From positions 186,001 through 250,000 of the forward strand of contig JAYKAV010002931.1 in NCBI GenBank assembly GCA_035582835.1: a DNA stretch of 64,000 nt, in the 5' to 3' direction. Below the pieces are notes generated by a model. The model did no database searches. It was not told the origin of the DNA and saw only the letters and a program-made list of their open reading frames with translations. Position 1 is the first letter of the stretch; every line of letters starts with the position of its first letter. The position numbers and the translations under genes are program-made. Positions 1 through 12,125 of the stretch are shown here, in pieces. This stretch comes from Phoebastria nigripes. Its lineage: Eukaryota; Chordata; Aves; Procellariiformes; Diomedeidae.

Positions 1-2065
1 GGGAGGGTTCATTACAAATAGCTGTCAGGACTGCTATCATAGGGGTGCAAGCAGGAATACACTTGCCCATCTGCAAAAACAAAAAACCCCTAGACTTTTC
101 TTTAAGAGTCCACTACTGCCACAGCTAGTGTCAGTGAGTAGTGCTTTATTCTGCAAGTGGCAATAAGGTGTTGAAGGGCAGGCTCCTGGGAGCAGTGGAC
201 AAAAGAATTGGTATTTCTAACAGATACAGTTCCCTTACCCTAATTTTATCTCTGGAGCTGAACCTGTGGTGCTCTACCTTAGGTTGAAACTCTGTAGGCC
301 CCCAAACACCTGCCCAGGGGAAGTTTAGCATCATTCTGGCTTCATGTGCACATGGGTGGCTCTCCTCCCTTTGGACTGGCGTGCAGTCCAAATCAACACT
401 GAGCCTCAGAAAGGAGCAGCCTCAAATTATAGACAACTTAGAATTTGGATCCTGATAATTATACAGTACTCCTGGATAAGAAGACAGGGAGCCAATAAAT
501 AGCTCATTTTCTCTTTCCCCTGGCTGGGCAAAATCAGCTGGGGAGGGAGAATTCAGAAGCAGATACTTATGTACATTGAGATTTTTGAACATAATTTTTA
601 GTCTTTAGCTTTAAAGCCTAAGGGAAGGCTGCCATGCATGGGAAGCAATATCACAGTAAGGAAAAAGTCAATAGAATTAATTCAGTCGAAGGAGTCATTT
701 ATCCTACAAAAAACAAATGATCATTTTTAATCCCTTGTTTTCTTCCTCATTAACACATGACTATTTCTTAGCCTTTACCCTGTAGCTAGGAAGAGAGACA
801 AGAAGTTGCTTGTTTAGCTGTCAGAAATACCAATTCTTGGCTAGCTAGAGAGGGTTGATCATGCATGGGAATCTGTCTCTCTCCATCCAGAGAGTGATCA
901 AAGGCAAACTGATTTAGCCCCCTGCATCCACAGTCCAGCACTGTTTGCACTCATCTTCCACAAACACCGTCACTCAGCAGCAGCTGCAAGAAAATCATTA
1001 AAAGCTAAACTGAAAAGAATGACATAAAAAGCATGTTAGAGATTCCCCTTTTTGATAAAGATTAGGTTTCTTTTGGCTTCACTGATCATTGAGCAGGACC
1101 AGCTGTCACCAAGGCTATGGAAATGATCCTGCTCTTTGCATTCTGGCTGTTTCATACACCATCTCCATGGTCCCGTAAAAGGAGATCATCCATACTGAAC
1201 TCTAGTTACCCCAGTAGCAGCAAGAAGCTTTAGCCTGGTTGGTGGCTACAAGAGGTGTAAGGGAGTGTGCAATCACCACCCGTTTCACGCCAGCACTGTT
1301 GAGCAGTGGGAATAATAGGGTGGCAGAGAACAACTCTGCTGCACTGTAAAGTGTTCACCACGTAGTTCAGCAGCACTGTTAGGACAACTACCTCTGGGTC
1401 TCCTATGAGCTGGCACTGGGCAGAGCTTGGCTTTCCTATACCCTTCAAGTCCTGTCAGAGCCGAGATGTGGGAAGAAACACCATCTCTCCATGTCATGGG
1501 CAGGCACATCTCTGACTAACAGAGGGACAAACATTTGAGAAAGGAGTGAAAGTGCTACAAGTGGGGATGTGGCAAGGCACAGGGCTTATCTGCATAATAC
1601 AGTGCCCAGTGTGGCAGCCTTACTGTGGAATAAGAGTATCCAAATGGGGCACCAAGCAGCCTGATCCAGCATCGAGGCTAGCACTGGTTTGTGAAGTCCC
1701 CTGCAGTGTTCTTTGATTCTCTGTAAATCCTCAGTATGGGGCCAGAAAAAAAGCCCAGGAAGCTATCTGAGCACATGGTCCTCATGAGCTACACAGGTCA
1801 TTGAAATGAGCCACAGTCCAAAGGGCTGTGCACATGGTGGGAGCCTGGGGAAGCCAGGTCTCTCTGCACTGTGTAAGGACTTGGAGGAAGCTTGCAAACA
1901 AGGGACCTTCAACTAACTTTTCTGTTCAGCTGTTGAGTTTTGAGGTGAAGAGTTACTCTGGCTCTTTGCCACAGACAGCCATGCTCCCTCCCTCCCTCTG
2001 GTGTAGTCTGCCAGGTTGGCTGCACAAGCGGTACAGCATTGATGCTGAAACAGAACCTGAACAAA
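1..2065. other. Non-coding, no recognised feature
   Basis: Mixed-composition single-copy DNA. The open frames here are under 85 codons, overlap one another on both strands and match no family I recognise. I see no RNA gene, tandem repeat or transposon signature. Confidence 0.6.
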
Positions 2066-2665
2066 GTGAGGTGGTGTAGAGAGAAAGCAAAGAGGAGGGA
2101 AAGGGGATTTGGAAAGAAATAGAGAAGATGGGGAAATGGAAGAAGGTACTGGAAGGACATCTGAAATTGAGAAGATTGTGGATTTTGAAGAACATAGAGA
2201 CCTGACAGAAGCAGGAAGAAGACGACAAGGGATAATTATAGAAGTGAGAGAAAGGAGAATCTGAGGTACCTAAGGAAAGACAAGAATAGGACAAATAAGG
2301 TAAGTAAGAGGAAAGAAAATGGAAGCCAGCTGGGAAACAGTGGGGGAAAATTGTTGGAGTGGAAAAGTATGGGAAGCTGCAGAGAAAAACACTGGTAGGA
2401 GAGAAAAGCCTGTAGTTGGGTTGTGGTTGTTTGGAGATATTTGAGGGAAGAAAGAGAAGAAAGAGGGCGGCACAGCACAGATACAAGGTTGTGGCTCTGG
2501 AGAGGATAAAAAAACCACCCAAATGGCAAGAGAGAGGAAGAGAGCATTGTGCAGGAAGGCATGAGAAAAAGGGATGACAGAGGAAGAGGTAGCAAAAGAG
2601 AGCATGAGAGAGGGAATGAAAATGCGTGATGAGAAAAGAGAAATAGGGAAGAGAAAAACACCAGT
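2066..2665. repeat. 600-bp purine-rich (GA/GGA) tract
   Basis: The plus strand is dominated by A and G over about 600 bases, with many GAGA, GGAAAG and AGAAGA runs and few pyrimidines. It is irregular rather than a clean microsatellite. The strand asymmetry explains the long minus-strand frames here (up to 189 codons): a pyrimidine-rich strand encodes mostly Ser, Phe, Leu and Pro and rarely forms stops. I do not regard those frames as genes. Such polypurine tracts can form triplex DNA; that is inference. Confidence 0.85.
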
Positions 2666-4777
2666 CATGAAGTAAATGCTGGTCAGTTTTTGTTTATTGT
2701 GTCTCCATTGTCATTGTAGTCTGTGCTTAGGCACAGCTCTCAGGAATGGGATTTATTTCTTTTTAATCTTTAATTGTCTTTTTCAGTACTGTCAGTCTTC
2801 TGTTTCTCTCAGGTTTCTTACGATGAGAACCTACTGTGCCTCTGGTTGCTTCTGGCTGTATCTCTAAACTGTTTCTTTAGAACAAGAAGTCTAGTTTTTT
2901 CAAATCATAGCAGAATATGTTCAATTAAAAAAAACAAATACCTTTTCAAGAAGAATACAGTCATTAGTACTTAGTATTTAATTGCACTACTTATAGTGGA
3001 GGAAATGCTGAATGTATTATCTCCACCCACAGGTGGCAATAAAATCTGCATGTGGCTTAGAGAAACAGTACGAACATTAGCTGTTCTAAATTGTTCAGGG
3101 ATTGAATCTGACATTGAAACAAAAAAGGCTGTGACTGGGGTCTAATTTACACGTATAAATACATAACTTGAAATGTACTTTTGCTTTGTACTGACAAAAG
3201 CCTAGGTGGCACTGGAGCTACTTTTTGGGTTCTGCCAAGCTTGTACTGGAAAAGACTAATCTGATCAAATTTGACACTCTTACAAAACTGGAATTAAATT
3301 TAAGACAAATAGGAAAATTGAAACTCAGCAGGGCTCCGGACAACAATTAGCCAAGTGCTTAAATTCAGGTTGTCATGATTAATCTTGCTGAGAAGGGCCT
3401 GATTCTAAAATGAAAGTTGCAAGTCCGTGGTGGAGTTCAAAGTGAGGCTATCAATTGTGCCAATACACCTGGTAGTAAAGCTGCACATATTTATGGAGCC
3501 AGCACAGCTGAAAAAGCCTATAGGGTAGGATCCACTGTGATACACACCAAGGTGAATCTGCAGGAGAAGGACCCCAAATAACCCAGTCATTGGTGATTTC
3601 AAGAAAGTGGTTAAAATGTTTTAGTTCCTGATGTCTGATGAAGTCTAACCTCATATTGTTTCTGGATGAATCGTGCAACATCCACAGGCTTTATCTCATG
3701 TGCTTTCCAGGTAGAGACTGCCACTAGTTCAAGAATCTCTGCCCTATCTTTCTGTTGCTTAGAGTAGACGTCCTAAAATTGCATGACTGCCTTAGGGAAA
3801 TGTACCCCTGTGAGTCCCTAATGGCAAGTAAAAAGAAATTATGATTACACATAATCTTCTGCAAGTCAATTTTAAAAGCCCCTTTTAAATCCCATGATGA
3901 ATGAGATAACAGTTGTCCCAGATGGGTGAAGTTTTGATAAATACCATGGAATAGAATTAGGGTACAAAAATACTTTCATCATTCTCTGATTCAAATATGA
4001 TTATTTTCTACCTTCTCTGCATCCTTGGAAACTAGTGAGTCAGCTTGTTTAATATCAAATCAGACCAAATTCTGCTCAGAATTAATAACTGGCTGCCTTT
4101 TGGCAGCTTGCCTTCTGCATCTGATTGACTCTTTCACTCCGCAAATATATTTTCAGACCCGCTATTGATGACAAGTGGATTGAATTATAAATCAAGGCCG
4201 TGCTCCTGGGCTGTAAGTAATCTAATCAAAGAGAGAAAATGTGCAATAAAGGTGACTTTTGATGAGTGCAGATATTGATTTGGGAATTTACTCTGGTGGT
4301 ATTTGTGATTACTTTTAACTGAAATATTTCCTGCTTCTCAGCAGCTTGTTATCCTGGCACTTCCTTGTGGTTCAATGTGCCTTTGAATTTCCACATCCAG
4401 ACATTTCCCCAACAGCATGGGGAAGAGACTTCCAGTTCTTCTCGCTGTCTGGAGCTGTCTCATTTTGTGACAGTTTCATCTTTGAACACTGCATGAGCTG
4501 CCACAGAATGAGAGATCAGAAAGCCTCAGCAACAAAGCAGAGCTCGGGGAAGACCCAGATCTGCTTCTGTGAAAGCCAGTGGCAAAAATCCTTTTCATCA
4601 ATGTCCAGTCTTAGCAAATGATACTGGTTCATCAGTTGCGTGCAGGCACATTCATCACATAATCGGCTAGATATATATTAACAATACAATTGATTGCAAG
4701 ATATGAGTAAATACCACCTACAAATTCTTCATTCTTTTTTAAGCTTAATTACTTCATAAAGCTGGAAGTGGTTAACT
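2666..4777. other. Non-coding, no recognised gene
   Basis: Single-copy, AT-leaning DNA with no supportable gene. The stretch at about 4080-4290 has AT-rich sequence with several homeodomain/TALE-like words (such as TGATTGA) and no repeat identity, so it could be a conserved non-coding element. That needs a cross-species alignment, and I hold it loosely. Confidence 0.45.
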
Positions 4778-5708
4778 TAGTAGTGGTCAACGGCTCAATG
4801 TCTGGATGGAGGTCAGTGACAAGTGGTGTCCCTCAGAGGTCTGTATTGGGACCAGTACTGTTCAATATCTTCATCAATGACATAGATGGTGGGATCGAGT
4901 GCACCCTCAGCAAATTTGCAGATGACACCAAGCTGAGTGGTGCACTTGACATGCCTGAGGGACGGGATGCCATCCAGAGGGACCTGGACAAGCTTGAGAA
5001 GTGGACCTGTGTGAACCTCATGAGGCTCAATAAGGTCAAGTGCAAGGTCCTGCACCTGGGTTGAGGCAACCCCCAGTATCAATACAGGCTGGAGGATGAA
5101 GGGATTGAGAGCAGCCCTGCCAAGAAGGACTTGGGGGTACTGGTGGATGAAAAAAATGGACATGAGCCAGCAATGTGCGCTCGCAGCCCAGAAAGCCAGC
5201 TGTGTCCTAGGCTGCATCAGAAGAAGCATGGCCAGCAGGTCGAGGGAGGTGATTCTGCCCCTCCACTCTGCCCTGGTGAGACCCAACCTGGAGTACTCCA
5301 TCCTGGAGTCTTCAGACAGGGAAGACATGGACCTGTTGGAGTGTGTCTAGAGGAGGGCCACGAAAATGACCAGGGGGATGGAACATCTCTCCTATGAGGA
5401 AAGGCTGAGAGAGTTGGGGTTGTTCAGCCTGTGGTGATAGGACAAGGGGTAATGGTTTTAAACTAAAGGACTGCAGATTCAGACTAGATGATACAAGGAA
5501 GAAATTTTTTATGATGAGGGTGGTGAAATACTGGACCAGGTTGCCCAGAGAGGTGGTAGATGCCCCATCCCTGGAAACATTCAAGGTCAGGTTGGACAGG
5601 GCTCTGAGGAAGTGATCTAATTGAAGATGTCCCTGTTCATTGCAGGGGGGTTGGACTAGATGACCTTTAAAGGTCCCTTCCAACCCAAACTATTCTATGA
5701 TTCTATGA
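4778..5708 (+). mobile_element. CR1 LINE, 5'-truncated, internal deletion
   Basis: A non-LTR retrotransposon fragment covering the 3' part of the reverse-transcriptase ORF and the 3' UTR. The frame from 4768 encodes the CR1 RT core: [20 protein letters not shown], then FADDTK at 4915-4932, where FADD is the metal-binding catalytic box. The right end has the CR1 tail (GGTCCCTTCCAACC followed by TTCTATGATTCTATGA). The frame is broken from 5062 onward, so the copy is dead. Compared with the related copy at 11395-11908, about 95 bp are missing at 5427-5431, where the junction is a shared GCCTG word. The 5' truncation is normal for CR1 (incomplete reverse transcription). Confidence 0.96.
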
Positions 5709-5761
5709 ACTTATTTACCTGTGAATATCTTGGCAGGTGTGCACTTACTAGATCCTGCACA

Positions 5762-5787
5762 CAGATCCTGATAGATCCTGATAGATG
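5762..5787. repeat. Short tandem repeat, 10-bp unit
   Basis: The unit AGATCCTGAT occurs twice in direct succession, followed by a partial AGATGC. A related AGATCCTG lies just upstream at about 5750. This is a local slippage duplication with no evident function. Confidence 0.8.
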
Positions 5788-5834
5788 CTTTGTGTGGCAA
5801 TAATGATCAATTTTGGGGATTTGCAAAATATTTC

Positions 5835-5851
5835 CTACACACACACACACA
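5835..5851. repeat. (CA)n microsatellite
   Basis: About eight uninterrupted CA dinucleotides. It is short and may be polymorphic. Confidence 0.9.
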
Positions 5852-8800
5852 TCAAAGCTGCTCAGGTGTGTGAGTTTAGCATGGCCATGTTGAGACCTTC
5901 CAGCCCCAAATCCCCAGCGTAGTTACATTTGTAATAAAAGATGTACAATTTTTCTTCTGCCCTTACAGTGGTGGAGCCAGTAGGAGAGAGATACATCCTT
6001 CAGCTGCTTCACTCCATCAGGTAGATGTTCTTCTTTCAGCCATTTCTTCACCTGAGCTCATCCACTGACAGAGACAATCCCCTATGCCTGGTTTTCGCCT
6101 GAGCAGAGTTCAGTGAAAGCTCATGTCACCTCCTTCGTCCTAGGATGACTCCAATGGCATTATCTGTGACAGTGGCTGGTTTTGCCCTTTAAGGGCTTCC
6201 CAGAGGGTAGGTTCAGAGTGTGCAAAGCAGCTGGGATGGAATCATCTGGCATTCAGTCTCTTCCCCCAAACAGAAATGTTCTCTGCCTGCCCTCTGGGAA
6301 AGCACACAGAGAAAAACTCTCTTGTTCTTGTGTCCTTGGAGTTCTGCAAAACCATGGCATCAATTTCAAACTGTGGCATTCAGGAAGACTTTAAGTGTGT
6401 GCTGAGCTGTTGGTAAGCCTGGGTTCCACACCTGGTCTGTGTGGCTGTAGACCTTATGATCCCAGGCCTGGCCACAACCAACTTCAGGTAGAGAACGCTA
6501 GTGGGTGATTTACAGAGATCTCTGCCAATTAATTCAACCATGTGAATCTATGCTGACTTCTCTCCAATAGCGGTGTTTCTCCCATGTAACAAGATTGCAT
6601 GGAGTTCACAATATGGAGTAACACCTTGTAGGGTAGGATAGGATGCATAAACAGTGATGCAAAGGGCCTTGATGGAGGTGTGGTGGAGAAAGGAAGACAA
6701 AACTGGCTGAGAGAAGACCAACTGTTGAACTGGGGATAGTAAGGCTAAAAAGGAAATAATCTGGCTAAGGTTTCTCAGTGAGAAGTGCTTTCTGAATCAA
6801 TGAATATGGGTGCAGAAGGGTTTTGAGTTGTACTTTTAGGAAACGGAAAAGTAAAATTTCAGAGAGATACAAGTGACAATGATATTATTTGCACTCATGT
6901 GTTGGGAAGTAGCACTAGAGCTTTTCCTTTGCTCCTCAGTGAGTGCTCTCTTTTCCAAGAGCGAGGGCAACTGTGCTGTAGAGAATGGGCAGTTCTGGTC
7001 TTCACTGCATCCAAGAAGCCTTCCTACTGACCCTGGCAGTTGTTGTTTCCACTGGGAGCACAGCTGAGACCAACAATAGGCATTTTAAAGGCTTCCACAC
7101 AATAAGAGAGATGAATTTAGAGATATTTGTCACACAGTTAAAAATCACCAGATAAGAGTGAATCCAAGCCAAGAGTGTGGTTATACACTGTAGCTGTCAC
7201 CTTGGTGACTCTCTCCAACAGAATGGCCAATTATTCAGTGAGTATTGAGACTGAATCACTTTCTGGCCCCTGGAGAGAGTAATCCTATCAGGTCAGGAGG
7301 ATGTGCAGGATTTAATATCCTGCTTGATGACCTGGGTGTTGCTACTATTTATCACAAGTTCTGGCTCACACTGTTCATATATGCTTCTCCCTTTTTGTTC
7401 AGGCCTTTTGGTGACACTAAGCTGGTAAGAAAAGAGCTACATGTCAGGAAAGTCATAAGCAAAGGAAGATAAAAGGAAAAATGAAAGGGTCTGGTTTTAT
7501 CTTTCAAAGGTGCAACAAATACTTTCAGCAAATAACAGGTATTTGTGAAGTTTCAGGTGCCCTGGGATACCTGGAGCTGATTGCCCAATAGGATCCTTAT
7601 GGTTAGTCACCTTAGCAGCATGTTTATACCCTATTCTAATTATGTTTCTATTTCAAATGGGCCAGATATAAATCCAGTGTCAAAGAAAAGACTGTGTCTA
7701 AATATAGCCCTGTAGGTGTGTTTTGGCTTTTTCTCATCAGAACTTTTTATAAGTATTAATTAGGAGTGTCAAAAGAAAGAGGCCACTTAAGAATCCCATG
7801 GCCACCCTGTATGGGTAAACACACAGCACTTGCATGTTCATCTTCAAATTACATGTAATAGCATCTTGTACTGGAACAACAGCAACCTATCCTGTTTTCC
7901 TGGCAAACATCCAGACTGCACCTTGTCAGCCAGCCCTGAGAAAATGCTATGTCTATCTGCCAGTTTTAGCAATTACTGCCTTTGATGATTTGGGATTGCC
8001 CACTGTCAGGAGTGTCGCTATACTGATCTCTCCATGGAAGAGAGGTACTGGTGTCTATTCCATCTGAGGCTTGGCACCTGATAATGCCAGTCTTTGGGCT
8101 GACCTTGTCCTTGCTGGTGAGATTCTCACTGCACTTTGCCTGAACGGACCATTTCATAGACATTCACTGGTTTTGAGAAAGTAATACAGTTTGTGACCAT
8201 AAGATTCCTAGAGTTCACAAGTTTGTCAAGACCTGGCATGGAAGAAAACAAGGTTATCTTGACTGGGCAAAATGTTAAGACACAATTGCAAACCAGCTTA
8301 GAACAAGAGTGTGTTTAAAAAACAGGATTTCTGTTTATTTTATTTCCTCAATGTCACTGGATGTCTCAGCTGACAAGCCAGGGGAGTGACCAAGCAGGAC
8401 TGGCCTCCTGAATGCCTACTCTCAGAGCTGACCTTTAGCTTCAGCTTGAGAGCTGTGACCACCACCTGCCCTGAGGAGCCTTCTGAGAATACATCTTTCT
8501 TTTCTCTCCTTTCCTCAAAGGCAGACCCAGGTCTTGCTTTTTTGTGTGTGTGTGTGTTTTGATTCAAAACTTTGTTTCCTTTATTCAATAGAAACATGGA
8601 TTTGGGCTTGCACAGGGGGTTTTACACAATGCAGCTTCAAAAACTAAATGCTCATACTTTAAAAAATGTGTTTCCTTCGTGTTGAAAAAGTCTTCCTGCT
8701 GATCCAGCACTTTCAAAATGATGATGGTGTATAAGGCAATATGTATCCTAAGAACATAATTATAAGACAATGTATATCATAAAAATTTCTTACTGGACAT

Positions 8801-9410
8801 GAATCGTACCAAGTGTGGTGTCTCTAACTCACTTTCAGCTTTCCATAAAAGTCACACAGAATAGTAACAACAGCTTTAGAAACCAGAGTGCTCTGTCCTT
8901 TACACCACCTTTTTGCAATTCTAGGTGCTATCGCTTGAGTTCATTTTGGGAACTCCCTCTCTTGTTCCTCGTAATGTGATAACCTTTCTCTTCACTTTAT
9001 GTCAGAAGCAGATTCCTCTTCCTTTATAAAACCCAGTCAGTTAAATAGTAAGCAACAAGGATGCTAGAGCAAAAGACTATCCGCTGAACCACAAGTTTCT
9101 TCCTTTCTACGGAAGCTCGCAGATAATTAAATGGGGAATTATCTTATCTACTGCAGTGACTTGTCACTAGGTATCACTTCCCTAAGACAGCAGGAAACTG
9201 TATATTTGACATGTCAATAAAAGCACTGAGGCACCTATAAAATGATTTCACTACAAAGGTATCAGAAAATCGTGGAAAATTTTCACACAAGGTTGGTTGC
9301 TGTTTTCCCTAAGAACCCCTTTCTCCAATGCATAGACTAACCAAATGCATTTTCAGGCAGACCTTTGATTTTGAGGAAAATGGAAAGATGACAAAGTTCC
9401 CCTTTGCTGT
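5852..9410. other. Non-coding, no recognised gene
   Basis: Single-copy DNA with only short, unsupported open frames (77 codons at most). The one repeat seen is the TG microsatellite listed separately. I see no transposon tail, LTR or structural RNA. Confidence 0.55.
8543..8558. repeat. (TG)n microsatellite
   Basis: A run of eight TG dinucleotides after a T stretch. Confidence 0.9.
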
Positions 9411-9480
9411 TTTGATGCACACCCACTGAAGTCAGTGGAAGGATTTCCATAGATCTTGAACAGTTTTGAAACCGGGGCTT
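9411..9480. repeat. Ancient amniote SINE/MIR-like fragment
   Basis: It contains CACTGAAGTCAGTGGAAGG followed by TTTCCATAGATCTTGAACAG. This matches the GAAGTCAATGG-type core I recall from an old interspersed repeat common in turtle, crocodile and bird DNA. The similarity is by memory, and the exact family name cannot be confirmed here. Degenerate and short. Confidence 0.4.
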
Positions 9481-10003
9481 GCAGAGAGCTCACGTTGTGT
9501 CCGTTCACAGTGACCGTCTTGCATCACGCTCTGGGCACAAAATGTCCCTCATGTTACACAACAAGAAAGCGTACTTAGAAATGCAAAGGTGTAATTTGCA
9601 GAGAACTACAAAGAGTCACTCCACCTAATAAAAGATCTTGAACCCACACCCATCATAGCCCCATTATGGAGTTAATTTTCAACCATTTGATCAAGCATCC
9701 AAACCACATGCCAAGTAAATTTCCATGGTGGCTAGGTATAGAACTGTGTAGATGAAGCATATCAGAAATGTGGACATACAGATTTTTGTTTGTGCTGGCA
9801 TGGCATGTTTGCTTCGGATTGGAATCACTCACTGCTCCATGGTTTCAAGCGTGTACAAACAAAGTCATCTCCTTGACTTGTTGGGACTTGGCAGGCTCAG
9901 CTTTTGTTTGTGTCATATTATCTGTTTGTTTATTTATAGCAGTTAGGTCTTTCTTAAGCACATCCGAAATGAGCAAATTTAATTTTACAGGGCAAAGAGG
10001 CCT

Positions 10004-10027
10004 GGGGGCAGGGAGGGGAGAAGGGGG
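10004..10027 (+). other. Canonical G-quadruplex motif
   Basis: There are four G runs (10004-10008, 10011-10013, 10015-10018, 10023-10027) separated by loops of 2, 1 and 4 bases. This satisfies the usual G3+N1-7 rule. It sits in otherwise AT-rich sequence. Folding and any role are inference. Confidence 0.7.
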
Positions 10028-10759
10028 CTCATTCTCAAAATATTCATTAGAGTTATGTGGAACAAATGATTGTCAAAGCAAAGTGAGCTGTTGACAGATT
10101 CAGGTTCTCCAGTTGATTTATATAAGAAATAATACTCAGTAGAGCTGTCTTGGGCACTTTCAGAACATACACATTTCTTGGAAATATGCTGCTCTGCTGA
10201 AACAAACCCTGTTTCTCAGAACTGCTGCAATATTGATAAGAAGATTTCTGAGATCTAGGGCTGTCTTGCTGCTCACTTATAGAGTCAGAGGAGGTAAAAT
10301 AAAAAGGTAACCCTTTCAGTCAAATGACAGGGCACAGTCATTAGTCCCATTGTCTGATGGTGCTCACAAAGCTTTTCTTTTCACTTAGAGTGAAACAAAC
10401 CAAATCTCAAAGCTGAAGAGCTGCTGCAAAATAGAACAGGCCATTTCTGATGATCTCTGTGGGAGTGCCTTGCCCTGCTCCGCTGAGGGAAGTATAAAGG
10501 ACATTTCTCTGAAAAATAGATTTAGTTTTCCCAGTAGCTTTAACTTGCATTGTTCAAAGATTTTAAAAATTTTTGATTTAGTGATAAAAATAAGTTTGCA
10601 TGTTTTTCCTATTTATTTCATCTGAGGTATCTGTATGCAAAGTATTCTCTTCAGTTACTGAATATTTCAGTAGGAACACACTATTAGGCTCAGCACTCTG
10701 AGACTGTAAAATGTCACAGTAACCTTTGAAATCTATTATTATGATCAGTTTGTGGATCT

Positions 10760-10812
10760 AGCTCTTTGACATCAGTGGTGCTATTCCTGATTTACCTTGG
10801 TTTGAGAGACAG
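10760..10812. repeat. Ancient amniote SINE/MIR-like fragment
   Basis: It reads TTGACATCAGTGGTGCTATT and then CCTGATTTACCTTGGTTTGA. This resembles the 'gacttcaatgg...ctcctgatttacaccggtgtaa' stretch of the same old repeat group as the fragment at 9411. It is diverged, and identification is from memory. Confidence 0.45.
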
Positions 10813-11394
10813 TATGAACGCATTGTCAAAAATCAGTTTTCAGTAAGTGAAATAAAGAAACACTTAGGGGATGGAACTCAGAATTTTATATGTTATTCCT
10901 CTTCAAGTATTTAGAAAACAGAAGAATAAAGGAAGGTAAAATAACACAGTGAGAAAAGCAAATCCTGGTGATTCCCAAAGTGTAAACACTGTTTACCTGG
11001 CATCTGCTCTGTCTTTCATTTCAGTAGCTGGAAGCGTAGGCCTGTATCCTTGATTTCACTGGACCTCGCCTCTGTATCCTTGCTTACCTGCAAAGCTGTA
11101 CCAGCTAAGGACAAAGATCTGTTTGGCAAAATGTCCCACCCCTGGAAGTGGGAAATAGCAGATGCTTAGGAAAAAAAGGAAGGCAAGGAGCAGGCACTGA
11201 GGAATGCTGCCCTTTTTGCTTTGTCCAAACTTAGTGTAGTCTGTGGTTTAGGGGCTTCCTGAGTCAGAGGGTCTACCAAATGTTACATATATACTAGTTC
11301 CTGACTGATTTTTTGCATAAATATGTCCGATCGCTTTTTGAACCCGTGTGTAATTTTGGTCTCCTGTGTCAATGAGACCCACAGCTCAGTAACA

Positions 11395-11908
11395 GCTGTA
11401 GTACTGCATCCAGCTTTGGAGTCCTCAGTACAAGAAAGACATGGACCTGTTGGAGCGGGTCCAGAGGAGGGCCACAAAAATGATCAGAGGGGTGGAACGC
11501 CTCTCCTGTGAGGAAAGGCTGAGAGAGTTGTGTTGTTCAGCCTGGAGAAGAGAAGGCTCCGGGGAGACCTTATAGTGGCCTTTCCATACTTAAAGGGGGC
11601 TTGTAAGAAAGATGGGGACAGACTTTTTAGCAGGGCCTGTTGCAATAGGACTAGGGGTGATGGTTTTAAACTAAAGGAGGGCAGATTCAGACTAGATACA
11701 AGGAAGAAATTTTTTTTGATGAGGGTGGTGAAACACTGGAACAGGTTGCCCAGAGAGGTGGTAGATGCCCCATCCCTGGAAACATTCAAGGTCAGGTTGG
11801 ACAGGGCTCTGAGCAACCTGATCTAGGTGAAGATGTCCCTGTTCATTGTAGGGGGGTTGCACTAGGTGACCCTTATATGTCCCTTCCAACCCAAACCATG
11901 ATTCAGCA
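11395..11908 (+). mobile_element. CR1 LINE 3' fragment
   Basis: The 3' end of a CR1 element of the same broad subfamily as the copy at 4778. The frame 11530-11826 encodes the CR1 ORF2 C-terminus ([14 protein letters not shown] near its start, [19 protein letters not shown] near its end). The 3' UTR words GATGTCCCTGTTCATTG and CCCTTCCAACCCAAACC follow. The terminal octamer repeat has decayed to one imperfect ATGATTC. It has no promoter or complete ORF, so it cannot move on its own. Confidence 0.95.
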
Positions 11909-12125
11909 GCAGTTCCTAAACCATTTGCAGCTGGCTGTAGGCTAACAGAAGGGGGTTGGGTGGGCTGGCTTGCAAATTTGGAGTCATGCTCTATATACAT
12001 CGTTAGCAGATTGACAAACTTCTGAATTACATCCATTTGGTTATTTATGTCAGTAATTGTGTGGGTATGAGAACAGGTCTGGACTGGCTGCTTGCGGGTG
12101 TGAGGTGAGGAGGGGAAGTTTCTGA

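Noticed and set aside
1953..2661. Overlapping minus-strand frames of 132-189 codons
   Set aside because: They are artefacts of the polypurine/polypyrimidine tract. The peptides are Ser/Phe/Leu/Pro-rich low complexity, and several frames are open at once.
4813..5328. 171-codon minus-strand frame
   Set aside because: It is antisense to the CR1 reverse-transcriptase fragment on the plus strand.
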